From Puccinia triticina (taxonomy: Eukaryota; Basidiomycota; Pucciniomycetes; Pucciniales; Pucciniaceae): a stretch of DNA of 64,000 bases. Position numbers and translations under genes: made by a program. Below the pieces are notes generated by a model. That model was not told where the DNA came from. It did not search any database and worked only from the letters and a program-made list of their open reading frames with translations. This document shows, one piece after another, positions 1-9,208 of the stretch. The stretch is taken from contig NC_070569.1 of NCBI RefSeq assembly GCF_026914185.1, positions 4,774,001 through 4,838,000 of the forward strand, read 5' to 3'. The first letter of the stretch is position 1; every line of letters starts with the position of its first letter.

Positions 1-462
1 GAACACTTGAAGTTTTTGGAGAGATAGAGAAGAGAATAGAAACCAACATTGGGACAAGCAGAGATGTGTGAGAAATGGCAGTTGAGAGATGGAGAACAGG
101 ACAGGAAGTTGATAAGAGCAGACACTGGGGAGGAAGAGTCAGTTGAGTTGGTTTGTCGGAATGATTGAGAAGACTGGGGTAAGATCTCACCAGACAATAA
201 GAAGGAACAATGGAGAAGGGAAGTAAAAGAGATAGAGATGAGAGTGAGGAGTGAGTGACGAGTTTGAAGTGAGCGACGAGTCGAGATGAGTCGCTGCAGA
301 GTTGAATTCGGGTTTTTTGAGGTTGTTGATTTGAAGCGGAGTTGAGGATTAAGAAGAGAAGAGAGAGAGGTGAGAAGAGGAAGAAAAGAGGAGTAGAGTT
401 AAGTCGAGTACAGGAGAGAGAAAGGGGCATGTCACGGATGTGACAGGAAGGTGATTTTTACA
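1..462 (-). repeat. 3' LTR of the copia element (partial)
   Basis: Colinear with 4757-5218 at a constant offset of 4756 bases and one substitution. The start lies outside the window. The last few codons of the gag-pol ORF and its stop (458) fall inside the LTR end. Confidence 0.93.
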
Positions 463-3400
463 CTCCCCGTGGCTGGAGAGATTTTACCTCCGGGAATGTG
501 AATGAAGGATCGATTGTTCTGGTAAGATTGGTTATCGATGATTTTGAGGCGGCTTTTGTCAAAGCATCGGCAAGCATATCAAAGGTACGGATAAGAGTTA
601 TCTTGATGTTTTTGTGTTTCAGTTCCTGACGAATTCCCTTTGTTTTGAGGTCAATGTGCCGAGTCTTTGGGTTGGATCCGAATTTCTTGAGTTTGTCGTC
701 GAGACCCTTGTTGTCTATGAAGTGTGAGTTGGCGAATTTTTCTTTGAAGTCATCATCACTCATCATAAGTCTTTCATTCAGGTCTTTATCATCGATGTAG
801 TGAGTGGCGGAGTTGATTTGCAGATTCCAGATATCAGAGAGGAGAGCCTTTAACCAAGTGCCCTCGTGAAATGCGTCAACCAAGGGATTGAGTTCGGCCT
901 CTGTAGAGGAGTACGTCACGTTATGTTGTCTGCTACTGTTCCACGAGACGAGTGATCCGAATAGATAGCAAAGGTAACCGGATTGCGAGGTTCTATGAAT
1001 TGGGTCGTCTCCCCAGGTGGCATCACTGTAAATTTCCAAAAGTTGATCCGGACGCCGTATTTCCAGCGAGAGCTTTAGGTCCTTAGTGTGTCTTAGATAC
1101 TGCCACACTTTTTTAACTTCGTGCCAGTGTGACATTCCTGGTTTGATGGAGTATCGCGCGAGATTGGAGACTGCAAAGCTGATGTCTGGGCGAGAGTACC
1201 CTGCGATATAATTCATGAGACCTATAGCAGATCGGTAATTGACATTCTGCTTTTTGAATAATGCGTGATCGTTATCGCTTGCTTCTTTCAGTTTGAGATT
1301 CGGCGTAAGAGGAGTACTTGAGGGTTTGCAGTTTGAGAGTCCTAGCTCTTCCAAACCATGTTCGATATGCTTTGGTTGAGAAAGTAGGATCTTATCCCCT
1401 ATCCGTTCGAACTTCATGCCTAGTATAGTATTTGGATCATGGCAGGAAGAGTTGGAGAATCTTTTGCTGAACTTTTCCTTGAAGTTGTTACCTGAGCCGA
1501 CCAGTATGAGATCGTCGACATGGAAGAAAATCCGAGAGATATCGTCGTCACACAAGTAGAGACAAGGATCACAGCTTGATTCATGAAATCCAACCGATTC
1601 GAGCCATGAAGACAAGGTTTCGTACCAGTTCTTCGGCGATTGTTTGAGACCGTACAGCGCCTTTTTGAGTTTGAGGTACGGCGCATTTCGGTTGACTCCT
1701 TTCGGAGTTTTGATGTAGACGTTTTCCGTTAAGGGAGCATGGAGAAACGCCCCCTGCACATCGAACTGAGTGATAGGAAGATTTTGGTGCAGGGCGTACA
1801 GTAGTATCATTTTGAGAGTTGATACTTTTCCAGTAGGGGCGAAAGTCTCCCCGTGATCGACACCCTCTATCTGATTGAAACCTTGAACACATAACCTGGC
1901 CTTGTGCTTGATCGGGTCTCCATGACAATTGTCCTTGATCTTGAAGACCCAGGTCGTGTCAAGAGGATTTGGTGGATCTTCGTGGTAGTCGTCCCATACT
2001 TCGTGATTTTCGATTGATGTGACTTCTTTCTCTATGGCCGTCTTCCAGAATTTTTGGTCCGAGCATCGGATAGCTGATTCGAAGGTATTAGGTTCATAGT
2101 AATGATGGAATCCGAAGCGTACTGGAGGTTTGATGGTGGATCTATCTCTCAGAGACCTAGCAACTGGAACGTTTTCGGGTTCTCTCGGCTTCAACATTTG
2201 TGAAACGTCGTCGTTTGATTCCGAGTCTGAGTCTGAAGAGTCCGAATTGACATTGTTGTTCTGTTGAGATTCCATCCCTTCCCGACTTGAGGATTCAGAA
2301 TCGTCGGAAGCTTCATTCCTTTCCACTTGTTGCGCTGTTGAGTTCTGTTTGATTGCTTCAGCGGTCGTCTCAGGGTAGAAGTCATCATCGCTTGATCCCT
2401 TGAGGTCCATTGGGGGCATTTTTAGAAAGCGCACGTGTTTGGAATCAACAATCGCGCCGCTTAGAGAGATGATCCTATACGACTGTAGTAGTACGTTGAA
2501 ACCTACAAGTAGGCCTTCTTGGCCCTTTACTTCGAATTTTCTCCCCTTCACCCTGTTCATGTTGAGCACGACAGCCGTCGTCCCGAGAGGTCTGAGGAAG
2601 TTGGCCGGAAATTTCTTGCCGTGAACGAGCTCCCAAGGCGATTCGGTCTTGTCTTTTCGGGGAATTTGGTTGAGCATTAAGCAGCAGGACTTTACTACCT
2701 CGTGCCAGTAGTTCTTGGTGATTCCCGAAGCACGAAAAGTAGCTCTCATAGATTCGACGATAGTTCTATTAGCTCTCTCCGCTCTGCCATTATGTTCGGG
2801 ATGGTAGGGTTCGGAGATTAGCCTCTGAATATGATTTTTTTCCAAGAAGCTGACTAACCTATCTCCCATGAATTCGCCTCCTCCATCGGAGCAGATCAAG
2901 TCTGGGAAATAGCCTCTCCGTTTGTTTTCGGATTCAAGTAAGTTAATCAAGACTTTGGTGGTATCGTCCTTCTTGACCAGAGGAAAACCCGCCAGGTATC
3001 CCGAATAGTTGTCGACCAATGTGAGAATGAATCGCGATTTGATCTTGGATTCTGGAGAAATGGGACCGATGATGTCCAGGTGCAGTCTTTCAAACACCTT
3101 CGAAGCCGGCTCCGATTCTGATTTGAACGGTTGTTTGGTAATCTTCGAGAGGGTACAGGATTTGCACTCAAATCCGTCTTTTTCGGCCCGTGAGATAGAT
3201 TGAGGAATGAATTTCTCTAAGCGTTGGATCGAGGCGTGACCGAAGGATTCGTGAATAATTCTGAGTGAATCCGGGACATTTGGGTTTGTGAAATGAGAGT
3301 ATTTGACAGTACCCCCTACTGAATCGGGTTTGTCGACTACAAAAAGGTGGTTGTCGATCTTCCCCTTGAACCGACTGATTCCGTCTTTTGAAACATCGAA

Positions 3401-4654
3401 GGCGTTTTTCTTCGCTGAAATTTCGCACCCCTTTTCCAGTAGGACACCGGCACTAATGAGATTGATGACAATCTCAGGAACATACAAGCAGTGTTCAAGA
3501 GAAATAATTGAGCTTCCCCATTGAAGGGTCACTCGGCCGGTACCCTTGATAGGAAGAGTCGCGCCCTCTTTTCCAGTTCTAATTACGTCCCGATCTCCAA
3601 GTTCCAGGTTATCGAAGAATTTGGAGTCGTTAAAAATGTGAGCAGAAGCTCCGCTGTCGAGAACGATTTTGAATTTGGGATTGCCGATTTGCGTCCAGAG
3701 GGTTACCAGGGAAAGGTAGTAATTGACATTGCCGTTCCCGTTGCCGTTGCCTTTGCTCGCTTGCCATTTGGCTTGAGATTCATTCCACCACTCCGGGGCT
3801 TTATCGGGGTGGAGGTGCCAACACGAGTCAGACGAGTGATTCGAGTCTTGCTTGGGATTGTGGTATCCAGTCGTGCATCTCTTCCCTCCATTATCATTCG
3901 GACCTCCTTTTTGCGCGTTGTTTCGATTTGATTTTTGGGATCTCGTTGAGACTAGCGCAGCTTGGGTAGAAGACGAAGTATCCTTTATTTCCGCCTTGTT
4001 CTCGTTGTTGACTTGGGTTAAGTGATTGCAAACGAATTGGACAGTCAAATTTTTGTCAGAATGCATAATTTGCCGTTTGAGGAGTTGAAGACTGTCGGGT
4101 AGCTTGAACAGGATGAGGTATGCGAGAATGTCTTGAGGGAGATCGATCCCGACGTCAACGAGCTTCTTGATTGAGACCTTGATGTCTGTCACAAAAGTTT
4201 CCAGAGCGTCTTCTTTAAATTTGACGTACAGGAATTCATTGAAAACTCGAGCTCGGTTTGATGACTCGTCCGAAGCGAATCGATCCTTGATTGCCTTCCA
4301 GAGTTCCTTCGCGGATCCTCTGTTGTCTGCCGTGACGATATTGTTGTGCGTCACGCTATCCATCTTTGAGATGAATAGGAGTTTGAGTTCTGCATTTATG
4401 TCATCGGCTAGAGGTACACTGTTTGGGGCTTGAGAGTCGAGAGCTGTAAGTACTCCCCGTAGCTCTAGCAGCGCTGACATCTTGTCCTTCCATATGGAGT
4501 AATTCTCCTCCGACAGTTGAGGGGTTGTTTCGAGCGCTGTTTTCAGCATCGCCTGTCGGAATCCATCGTTGTTCGATGGAGCTGCCATTGCCGTCGTATC
4601 AGTTATCGTGATCGGCGGTATCTGTTGCTGTCCTGCGTCGGTTTCACTTGGCAT
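458..4654 (-). CDS. Copia gag-pol polyprotein (1398 aa, uninterrupted)
   Basis: Single ORF with all copia domains in order. The Gag region (about 30-250) is followed by a zinc-knuckle-like C/H cluster (about 258-285, ending CWHLHPDK). The aspartic protease has VLDSGASAHIF with Asp at about 333. A GAG-pre-integrase segment (HESFGHAS...CKSC) precedes the rve integrase, with Asp527 (LDIIGP), Asp590 (SDGGGEF) and Glu626 (NGRAER), a DD35E spacing. The reverse transcriptase has FFHVDDLILVG near 1043-1050, an HVDD variant of YVDD. The C-terminal RNase H has SDATWGDD and SSTEAELN. There is no stop or frameshift, so gag and pol are made as one polyprotein. The acidic Ser/Asp-rich stretch between integrase and RT is a normal linker. 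Confidence 0.95.
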   Translation of the reverse strand: MPSETDAGQQQIPPITITDTTAMAAPSNNDGFRQAMLKTALETTPQLSEENYSIWKDKMSALLELRGVLTALDSQAPNSVPLADDINAELKLLFISKMDSVTHNNIVTADNRGSAKELWKAIKDRFASDESSNRARVFNEFLYVKFKEDALETFVTDIKVSIKKLVDVGIDLPQDILAYLILFKLPDSLQLLKRQIMHSDKNLTVQFVCNHLTQVNNENKAEIKDTSSSTQAALVSTRSQKSNRNNAQKGGPNDNGGKRCTTGYHNPKQDSNHSSDSCWHLHPDKAPEWWNESQAKWQASKGNGNGNGNVNYYLSLVTLWTQIGNPKFKIVLDSGASAHIFNDSKFFDNLELGDRDVIRTGKEGATLPIKGTGRVTLQWGSSIISLEHCLYVPEIVINLISAGVLLEKGCEISAKKNAFDVSKDGISRFKGKIDNHLFVVDKPDSVGGTVKYSHFTNPNVPDSLRIIHESFGHASIQRLEKFIPQSISRAEKDGFECKSCTLSKITKQPFKSESEPASKVFERLHLDIIGPISPESKIKSRFILTLVDNYSGYLAGFPLVKKDDTTKVLINLLESENKRRGYFPDLICSDGGGEFMGDRLVSFLEKNHIQRLISEPYHPEHNGRAERANRTIVESMRATFRASGITKNYWHEVVKSCCLMLNQIPRKDKTESPWELVHGKKFPANFLRPLGTTAVVLNMNRVKGRKFEVKGQEGLLVGFNVLLQSYRIISLSGAIVDSKHVRFLKMPPMDLKGSSDDDFYPETTAEAIKQNSTAQQVERNEASDDSESSSREGMESQQNNNVNSDSSDSDSESNDDVSQMLKPREPENVPVARSLRDRSTIKPPVRFGFHHYYEPNTFESAIRCSDQKFWKTAIEKEVTSIENHEVWDDYHEDPPNPLDTTWVFKIKDNCHGDPIKHKARLCVQGFNQIEGVDHGETFAPTGKVSTLKMILLYALHQNLPITQFDVQGAFLHAPLTENVYIKTPKGVNRNAPYLKLKKALYGLKQSPKNWYETLSSWLESVGFHESSCDPCLYLCDDDISRIFFHVDDLILVGSGNNFKEKFSKRFSNSSCHDPNTILGMKFERIGDKILLSQPKHIEHGLEELGLSNCKPSSTPLTPNLKLKEASDNDHALFKKQNVNYRSAIGLMNYIAGYSRPDISFAVSNLARYSIKPGMSHWHEVKKVWQYLRHTKDLKLSLEIRRPDQLLEIYSDATWGDDPIHRTSQSGYLCYLFGSLVSWNSSRQHNVTYSSTEAELNPLVDAFHEGTWLKALLSDIWNLQINSATHYIDDKDLNERLMMSDDDFKEKFANSHFIDNKGLDDKLKKFGSNPKTRHIDLKTKGIRQELKHKNIKITLIRTFDMLADALTKAASKSSITNLTRTIDPSFTFPEVKSLQPRGV

Positions 4655-4667
4655 AGGTTGGCCGGTC

Positions 4668-4682
4668 GTTGGCTTTTAACCG
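4668..4682 (-). promoter_or_regulatory. Primer-binding site matching a half tRNA-Lys(UUU)
   Basis: On the minus strand this reads CGGTTAAAAGCCAAC, directly after the 5' LTR and 27 bases before the gag-pol ATG. Its complement is the anticodon arm of fungal tRNA-Lys(UUU), with anticodon loop CUUUUAA. Priming by a tRNA cleaved in the anticodon loop is known for copia-type elements with initiator tRNA-Met. Use of tRNA-Lys here is inferred from complementarity alone. Confidence 0.6.
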
Positions 4683-5218
4683 TAAACGAATATTGATTTG
4701 TGATTTGAAACCTAAATGAAACCGACACACTAAAGTGAAAAACAATTAGAAAGAAGGAACACTTGAAGTTTTTGGAGAGATAGAGAAGAGAATAGAAACC
4801 AACATTGGGACAAGCAGAGATGTGTGAGAAATGGCAGTTGAGAGATGGAGAACAGGACAGGAAGTTGATAAGAGCAGACACTGGGGAGGAAGAGTCAGTT
4901 GAGTTGGTTTGTCGGAATGATTGAGAAGACTGGGGTAAGATCTCACCAGACAATAAGAAGGAACAATGGAGAAGGGAAGTAAAAGAGATAGAGATGAGAG
5001 TGAGGAGTGAGTGACGAGTTTGAAGTGAGCGACGAGTCGAGATGAGTCGCCGCAGAGTTGAATTCGGGTTTTTTGAGGTTGTTGATTTGAAGCGGAGTTG
5101 AGGATTAAGAAGAGAAGAGAGAGAGGTGAGAAGAGGAAGAAAAGAGGAGTAGAGTTAAGTCGAGTACAGGAGAGAGAAAGGGGCATGTCACGGATGTGAC
5201 AGGAAGGTGATTTTTACA
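4683..5218 (-). repeat. 5' LTR of the copia element
   Basis: The terminal 462 bases match the left LTR. The remaining 74 bases next to the primer site have no counterpart in the window, so the inner limit is inferred from the primer-binding site. The flank after 5218 starts gcagt, which would be the target duplication if the same 5 bases lie left of the window. Confidence 0.8.
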
Positions 5219-5540
5219 GCAGTAACTGCGCAGGTGCTGCTGCGTGCGGGAACGTCACCGGCTGTTTGCCTGTAGTGATCAATGACTCCCTTTCATGCAG
5301 AATAAATATTTCAAGTCCAAAAAAGAAAAAATCCTAAGTCTTTTTCCCGAGATCTCAGCTGGGATTGAGCCTTTTGAGATGGATTTTGGAAGCCCAAGGT
5401 GTTAGTCCCGAGGGCGGCATAGAGGTGGGGGCCAACCGCTGGCCTGCCCCTTGGACACCAGGTCACTCAAGGGTCTTGCTCAGGCCTTGGGGCTGCCCAG
5501 GGAGCCACCGTGGGGGCATCACATCGTGATGGTGGCGCAA
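5219..5540. other. Unassigned intergenic DNA
   Basis: GC-rich near 5390-5520, with no ORF of recognisable family. It borders the foldback repeat and may contain its degraded outer arm. Confidence 0.4.
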
Positions 5541-5567
5541 ATTGGGTTCCATGTGGTGTCTTGGGGG

Positions 5568-5996
5568 CTGAGGATGACCCTGGAGACCCCCTAAAAGTGG
5601 GTGGCACAAAGACCTGTTTTCATCACAAGGCACTTTGGCTTTACACCAACCACAAAATCAGCATGATTCCTACCTGGGGGCATGTAAATGGCAAAGGGGC
5701 ATCATTTGCATGTGTTCATTACTGGTCAGCTCAAACCAGCAACCCTTGAGAGGGGAAAACCTAAAAAAAATACATGAATCTTGGATTCATACATTTTTTT
5801 TGGTTTTTCCATTCTTGAGGGTTGCTGGTTTTGAGCTGACATCTAATGAATACATGCAAACAATGCCCCTTTGCCGTGTACATTCCCCCATGCAGGAACC
5901 ACAATGATTGTGTGGCGGGTGTAAAGCCAAATTGCTTTGTAATCAAAACAGGTCTTTCTGCCCCTCATTTTTAGGGGGTCTCCAGAGTCCTGGCAG
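5568..5996. repeat. Large imperfect foldback (inverted repeat) of about 430 bp
   Basis: The two halves are near reverse complements around base 5782, where atgaatc and gattcat pair across three bases. Matching blocks include 5577-5592 (ggagaccccctaaa) with 5967-5982, and 5716-5738 (cagctcaaaccagc) with 5825-5843. Weaker symmetry continues outward to about 5525 and 6040. This is the form of a foldback MITE or a palindromic duplication. No transposase, clear terminal motif or target duplication was identified. Confidence 0.8.
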
Positions 5997-6686
5997 AAGA
6001 ATACGGCCGCGCGGTTGTGGTACCATGGCCTTGTTGAATTTGCCCCGCAGTGTTACGGCTGTAGTTGCTTGTCTGCAACCAGGGGTTGTTTGTCCTTGTG
6101 TTTCTGTTTGAGGTGCCCTTACAAGGTATGTATCCTCTCTCTTGTAGGGGGTTTGTCCCCCAGTTCCTTTTCATATTCAGGCCATTTGCCAGTTTCCTCT
6201 CATCTTGTGCGCGTTTCTATTCCGCTGGGCCTCTGCATCCTGAAGAGCCCCGCTTCAGATCCAGGAATATCCGCAGGTTTCGGAACCTCGGGCTTCAGAT
6301 ATCTGGCTTGATCCGCGGTCCCTCAACAGATATCCCGGATTATCTACCGGATATCCCACGCGGGATACTGGCTAAGGGTTGAAGTGAACCGAGCTCAGAT
6401 CGATCACTCAGTCACCAGACCCAAGAGAGACAAGAGACTGCCCAAGTTTTCGCACGTCATAGCGCATTTGCATACTTCCATGTGTTTGTACATAGAGTAT
6501 GCATTTCATTGAGGAGTTGGGCAGATTTTCGTATTAGGCTCCGTGCTGTCATAACATCTCTCCTTCAAAGCTTACCCTGGTCATCCGTACATAGATAGTC
6601 GCTTTATGGGAACCATTTATGTAAGCCCAGAGCTCAAAACTTACCCGGTCTGATTTCTCAAGACCCCAGACAGGAAGTTAATAACC
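5997..6686. other. Unassigned intergenic DNA
   Basis: No ORF with recognisable homology. It contains repeated gatatcc/ggatat motifs near 6290-6365. It probably includes the 5' flank of the hypothetical gene at 6687. Confidence 0.35.
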
Positions 6687-7487
6687 ATGGGGCATCAAAC
6701 CAGCCACTCTCGATCTTGGAAGCCGCCGTCCCTGAAGAATGCCAAATCATTCTTGATCAAGTTAGTGCACTTGCACCCCACAGCACCACACAAAGCAGAT
6801 GAACCGCCGCCGGACGATCAAGCGCCGCACGGAGAACTTCAGCAGGAGGGACCTCAAGATGACAGGACCAACAGTCTGCCTCCAGCCTACGAAGTAGCAG
6901 TTCAAACGCCTTCTCACCTGCCGGGTCATGGTCAGATAGAATCATCGCATGAGTACGTCTGACAGTTTCAGAGTTGGGATAGCTCGATTACCTCGATAAA
7001 CAATGTTGCTGATAAACACACTCTTGTCCACACACTTGCTTTACCAACTTGCAGTCTGCAAGAACCAACTGGCAGTTTGCAAGAATCACTGAGTTCCTCG
7101 TCGATTATGAGGGAATCTGTAGTTATGGAAGATACGTCTGTAGTGATGGAAGATACGTCTGTAGTGATGGAAGATACGAGCGGAACCAGTTCCAGTGCCA
7201 GTTCCTCAACCAATCTTCCGTCATCCGCCATACAATCCACCAGCTTGATGCCAACTCCTCACAATCGCGAAGAGATCGAATCACTGGCAGATCGAAGACT
7301 TCTCAGGCCAAGCTCAAGTCGACAAAGTTACAGCAGTAACAACCCTCGCCCAAGCAAGAGAAGGTTCACGAAAGCCTCTTCTATCAGTACTCTTAATTCT
7401 CATCGAAATGCTCACGATGGCCGCTCAGGTTCTCGCAGAGATCGAGAACTGATCGCTGCCAAAAAGTCTTTGCCTATTTTGACGTGA
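6687..7487 (+). CDS. Hypothetical Ser/Pro-rich protein with PPxY motif, at least two exons
   Basis: I do not recognise the family. An ATG in a good context (aaccATGggg) opens an 88-codon exon ending at 6952 on GTACGT. Acceptors at 7054 and 7075 both restore the reading frame into a Ser-rich exon. A strong GTGAGT donor at 7484 overlaps the TGA at 7485-7487, so a third exon is possible but was not found. The first exon has a basic N terminus and SLPPAYEVA, a PPxY-type WW-ligand or arrestin-binding motif. The second contains a threefold VVMEDTS repeat from a 21-bp tandem (7116-7178), then a basic Ser/Arg-rich tail. The model is tentative. Confidence 0.45.
7116..7178 (+). repeat. 21-bp tandem repeat, 3 copies, in frame
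   Basis: Three nearly identical units tctgtagtgatggaagatac(g) encode repeated SVVMEDT. The length is a multiple of three, so copy number can change without breaking the frame. Confidence 0.9.
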
Positions 7488-7790
7488 GTGACGATCTTTC
7501 ATCACAACTCTCATGGTTCAAATCACAAAACCTGATCGTCTCTTATTTGTTTTCTTGTGGAAAACCCATCACTCAATAAATACCTTTACCCCGGACAAAA
7601 TAGCAAATTTGGCAAACCGAGCACCAGCTATAAAAATGCACCTCTCCTTTGAGCTGTTCCAGTTCTCAGTGACCCGAGTCCAATCACGATATTCTTATCT
7701 GTTCAGAATCCTCTGTCACTGTATTTTTTCCACACTTGTCACATGCATTCATCAACCATACACCATTTGGCCAACACATAAATTGCTTTA

Positions 7791-7838
7791 TTTATTTATT
7801 TATTTATTTATTTACTTATTTATTTATTTCCATATCAT
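7791..7838 (+). repeat. (TTTA)n microsatellite
   Basis: About 11 tandem tttа units with one c interruption, in an AT-rich intergenic stretch. Confidence 0.9.
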
Positions 7839-8833
7839 AATTTAGTGACCTTTTCTTTTGCTTCTCATTTTTTTAAATCCACATCTTGGTTCTGTTTCAC
7901 GCGCCCAAATGGTCCTGATAATTTTCATGTTGATCATGATTATTTTACTAGATCTTCTTCCCCAAATTAAATTACATAGCATGACAATACCTTAGAAATT
8001 GGTTGGGATTGCCATAATGTTTTTCTCTTGGTGTTTGACAACAGTGTGTAGTGGGGGAATTCCTGTCAAGATCTGCAGGACCTTCAAAATCAGACCTGAA
8101 GCCCCTGTGACTATGATGGAGGAATTCCTTAGCTAGAATGGTTGATCTAGAGGGAAAGGCTAAACCTAGCTGGCTGGTGATAATTGATTGAGATTGATTT
8201 TTTGCCAGCAAACAAGGTTGGGCACACTCCTTTAAATCAAGCCATTTAGGCAACAGAAAGTCCTCCATTTCCACACAGAAATTCTTTTTTTGGCTCCAAA
8301 TCAAAATCTGCAGGGGTTATCAAAAGAACAAAATTGTCCCCAGAATTCCATCATTCACTTAAAAAGAAACATACTTCTTGGGTTGCCACTTACCCAAACA
8401 AAAATGCATCTAATTCCCAGTAACAATATGCACTCTCAGCAGTAGTAGAGAGTCCCTGCTCCACCTCAAACACTGTTTTTGAAATCTATTCTCAAGAGCA
8501 CCCCATGAACAGATAAGGGAGGCTCATGTAACTTAAGGCTGATTTCAAGGAATTTCCATGGATGGTTTGGCTGCTCATGCACCTTGCAGTAAGTTTTATG
8601 CATGCAAAATTGCTTCCACCACCCAGCCTAAATGTTTTGTCAGGATAAGAGAAACAAGTTTGAACAAGGTTTCATGACTGATTTCAAAATCCGCCTAATG
8701 TGAACCCCCCTGTAAATTTTAAACAGATATCAATTATAGCAGTCACGTTGCACTGCAGCATAGTTGGAAATAAATGACATGTGTGCAAATGGCAGTTAGG
8801 AAGTATGTGAGCTATGTAACTCTTTTTTTCTTA
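7839..8833. other. AT-rich intergenic DNA
   Basis: No ORF with coding character. The longest minus-strand frame (7972-8304) has no recognisable domain or splice context. Nothing supportable was seen. Confidence 0.4.
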
Positions 8834-9050
8834 GGCCATGTTTGGCAGCGTCTTATTATGCAGTGTAATGTTTAAAACATGCTAACCTTACATATTGTAA
8901 AACACATTTTTTAGGATAATCTTAAATAAGCTATAATAAAGCTTGAAAGTTTACTTCCAAATCATCAGGCCAAAAAATGATGTTTTAGATGATGTAGAGG
9001 GACATGCCACAATTACTTATTCTGTAATAATGACGCTGCCAAACACGGCC
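8834..9050. mobile_element. 217-bp MITE, PIF/Harbinger-like
   Basis: The left end ggccatgtttggcagcgtc and the right end, reverse-complemented, ggccgtgtttggcagcgtc differ at one base over 19. The element is flanked by TTA on both sides (8831-8833 and 9051-9053), a 3-bp TWA-type target duplication as in PIF/Harbinger elements. The interior is AT-rich and non-coding, so movement would need an enzyme supplied in trans. Confidence 0.8.
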
Positions 9051-9208
9051 TTATTATCCACATTTAAGTGTACCCCAGAAAGATTATCAAAAATTCAAAT
9101 TGCTTAATTCTCAACTACTCCATCTATTTTCAGTCATGTTTAAATAATTCCTCTAGAGGGTATGCTCAATAAAAGCAAAATGAAAAGGGTCTCTTCATGA
9201 AATTCTGC

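Larger units (their letters stand above)
1..5218 (-). mobile_element. Ty1/copia LTR retrotransposon, nearly intact, 3' LTR truncated by window edge
   Basis: Direct repeats 1-462 and 4757-5218 align without gaps and differ at one position seen by eye (295 t versus 5051 c), so the insertion is recent. Read on the minus strand, the element runs 5' LTR (about 4683-5218), primer-binding site (4671-4682), one gag-pol ORF (458-4654), a purine-rich tract next to the 3' LTR (463-470 on the minus strand reads ACGGGGAG), then the 3' LTR. The LTR outer end reads TGTAAAAATC. The inner LTR boundary cannot be fixed because the other copy is cut off at base 1. The order integrase before reverse transcriptase defines Ty1/copia. 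The full-length ORF suggests an autonomous, possibly active element. Confidence 0.95.

Noticed and set aside
7972..8304. 110-aa minus-strand ORF as a gene
   Set aside because: No recognisable domain, no neighbouring exons, and AT-rich non-coding surroundings.
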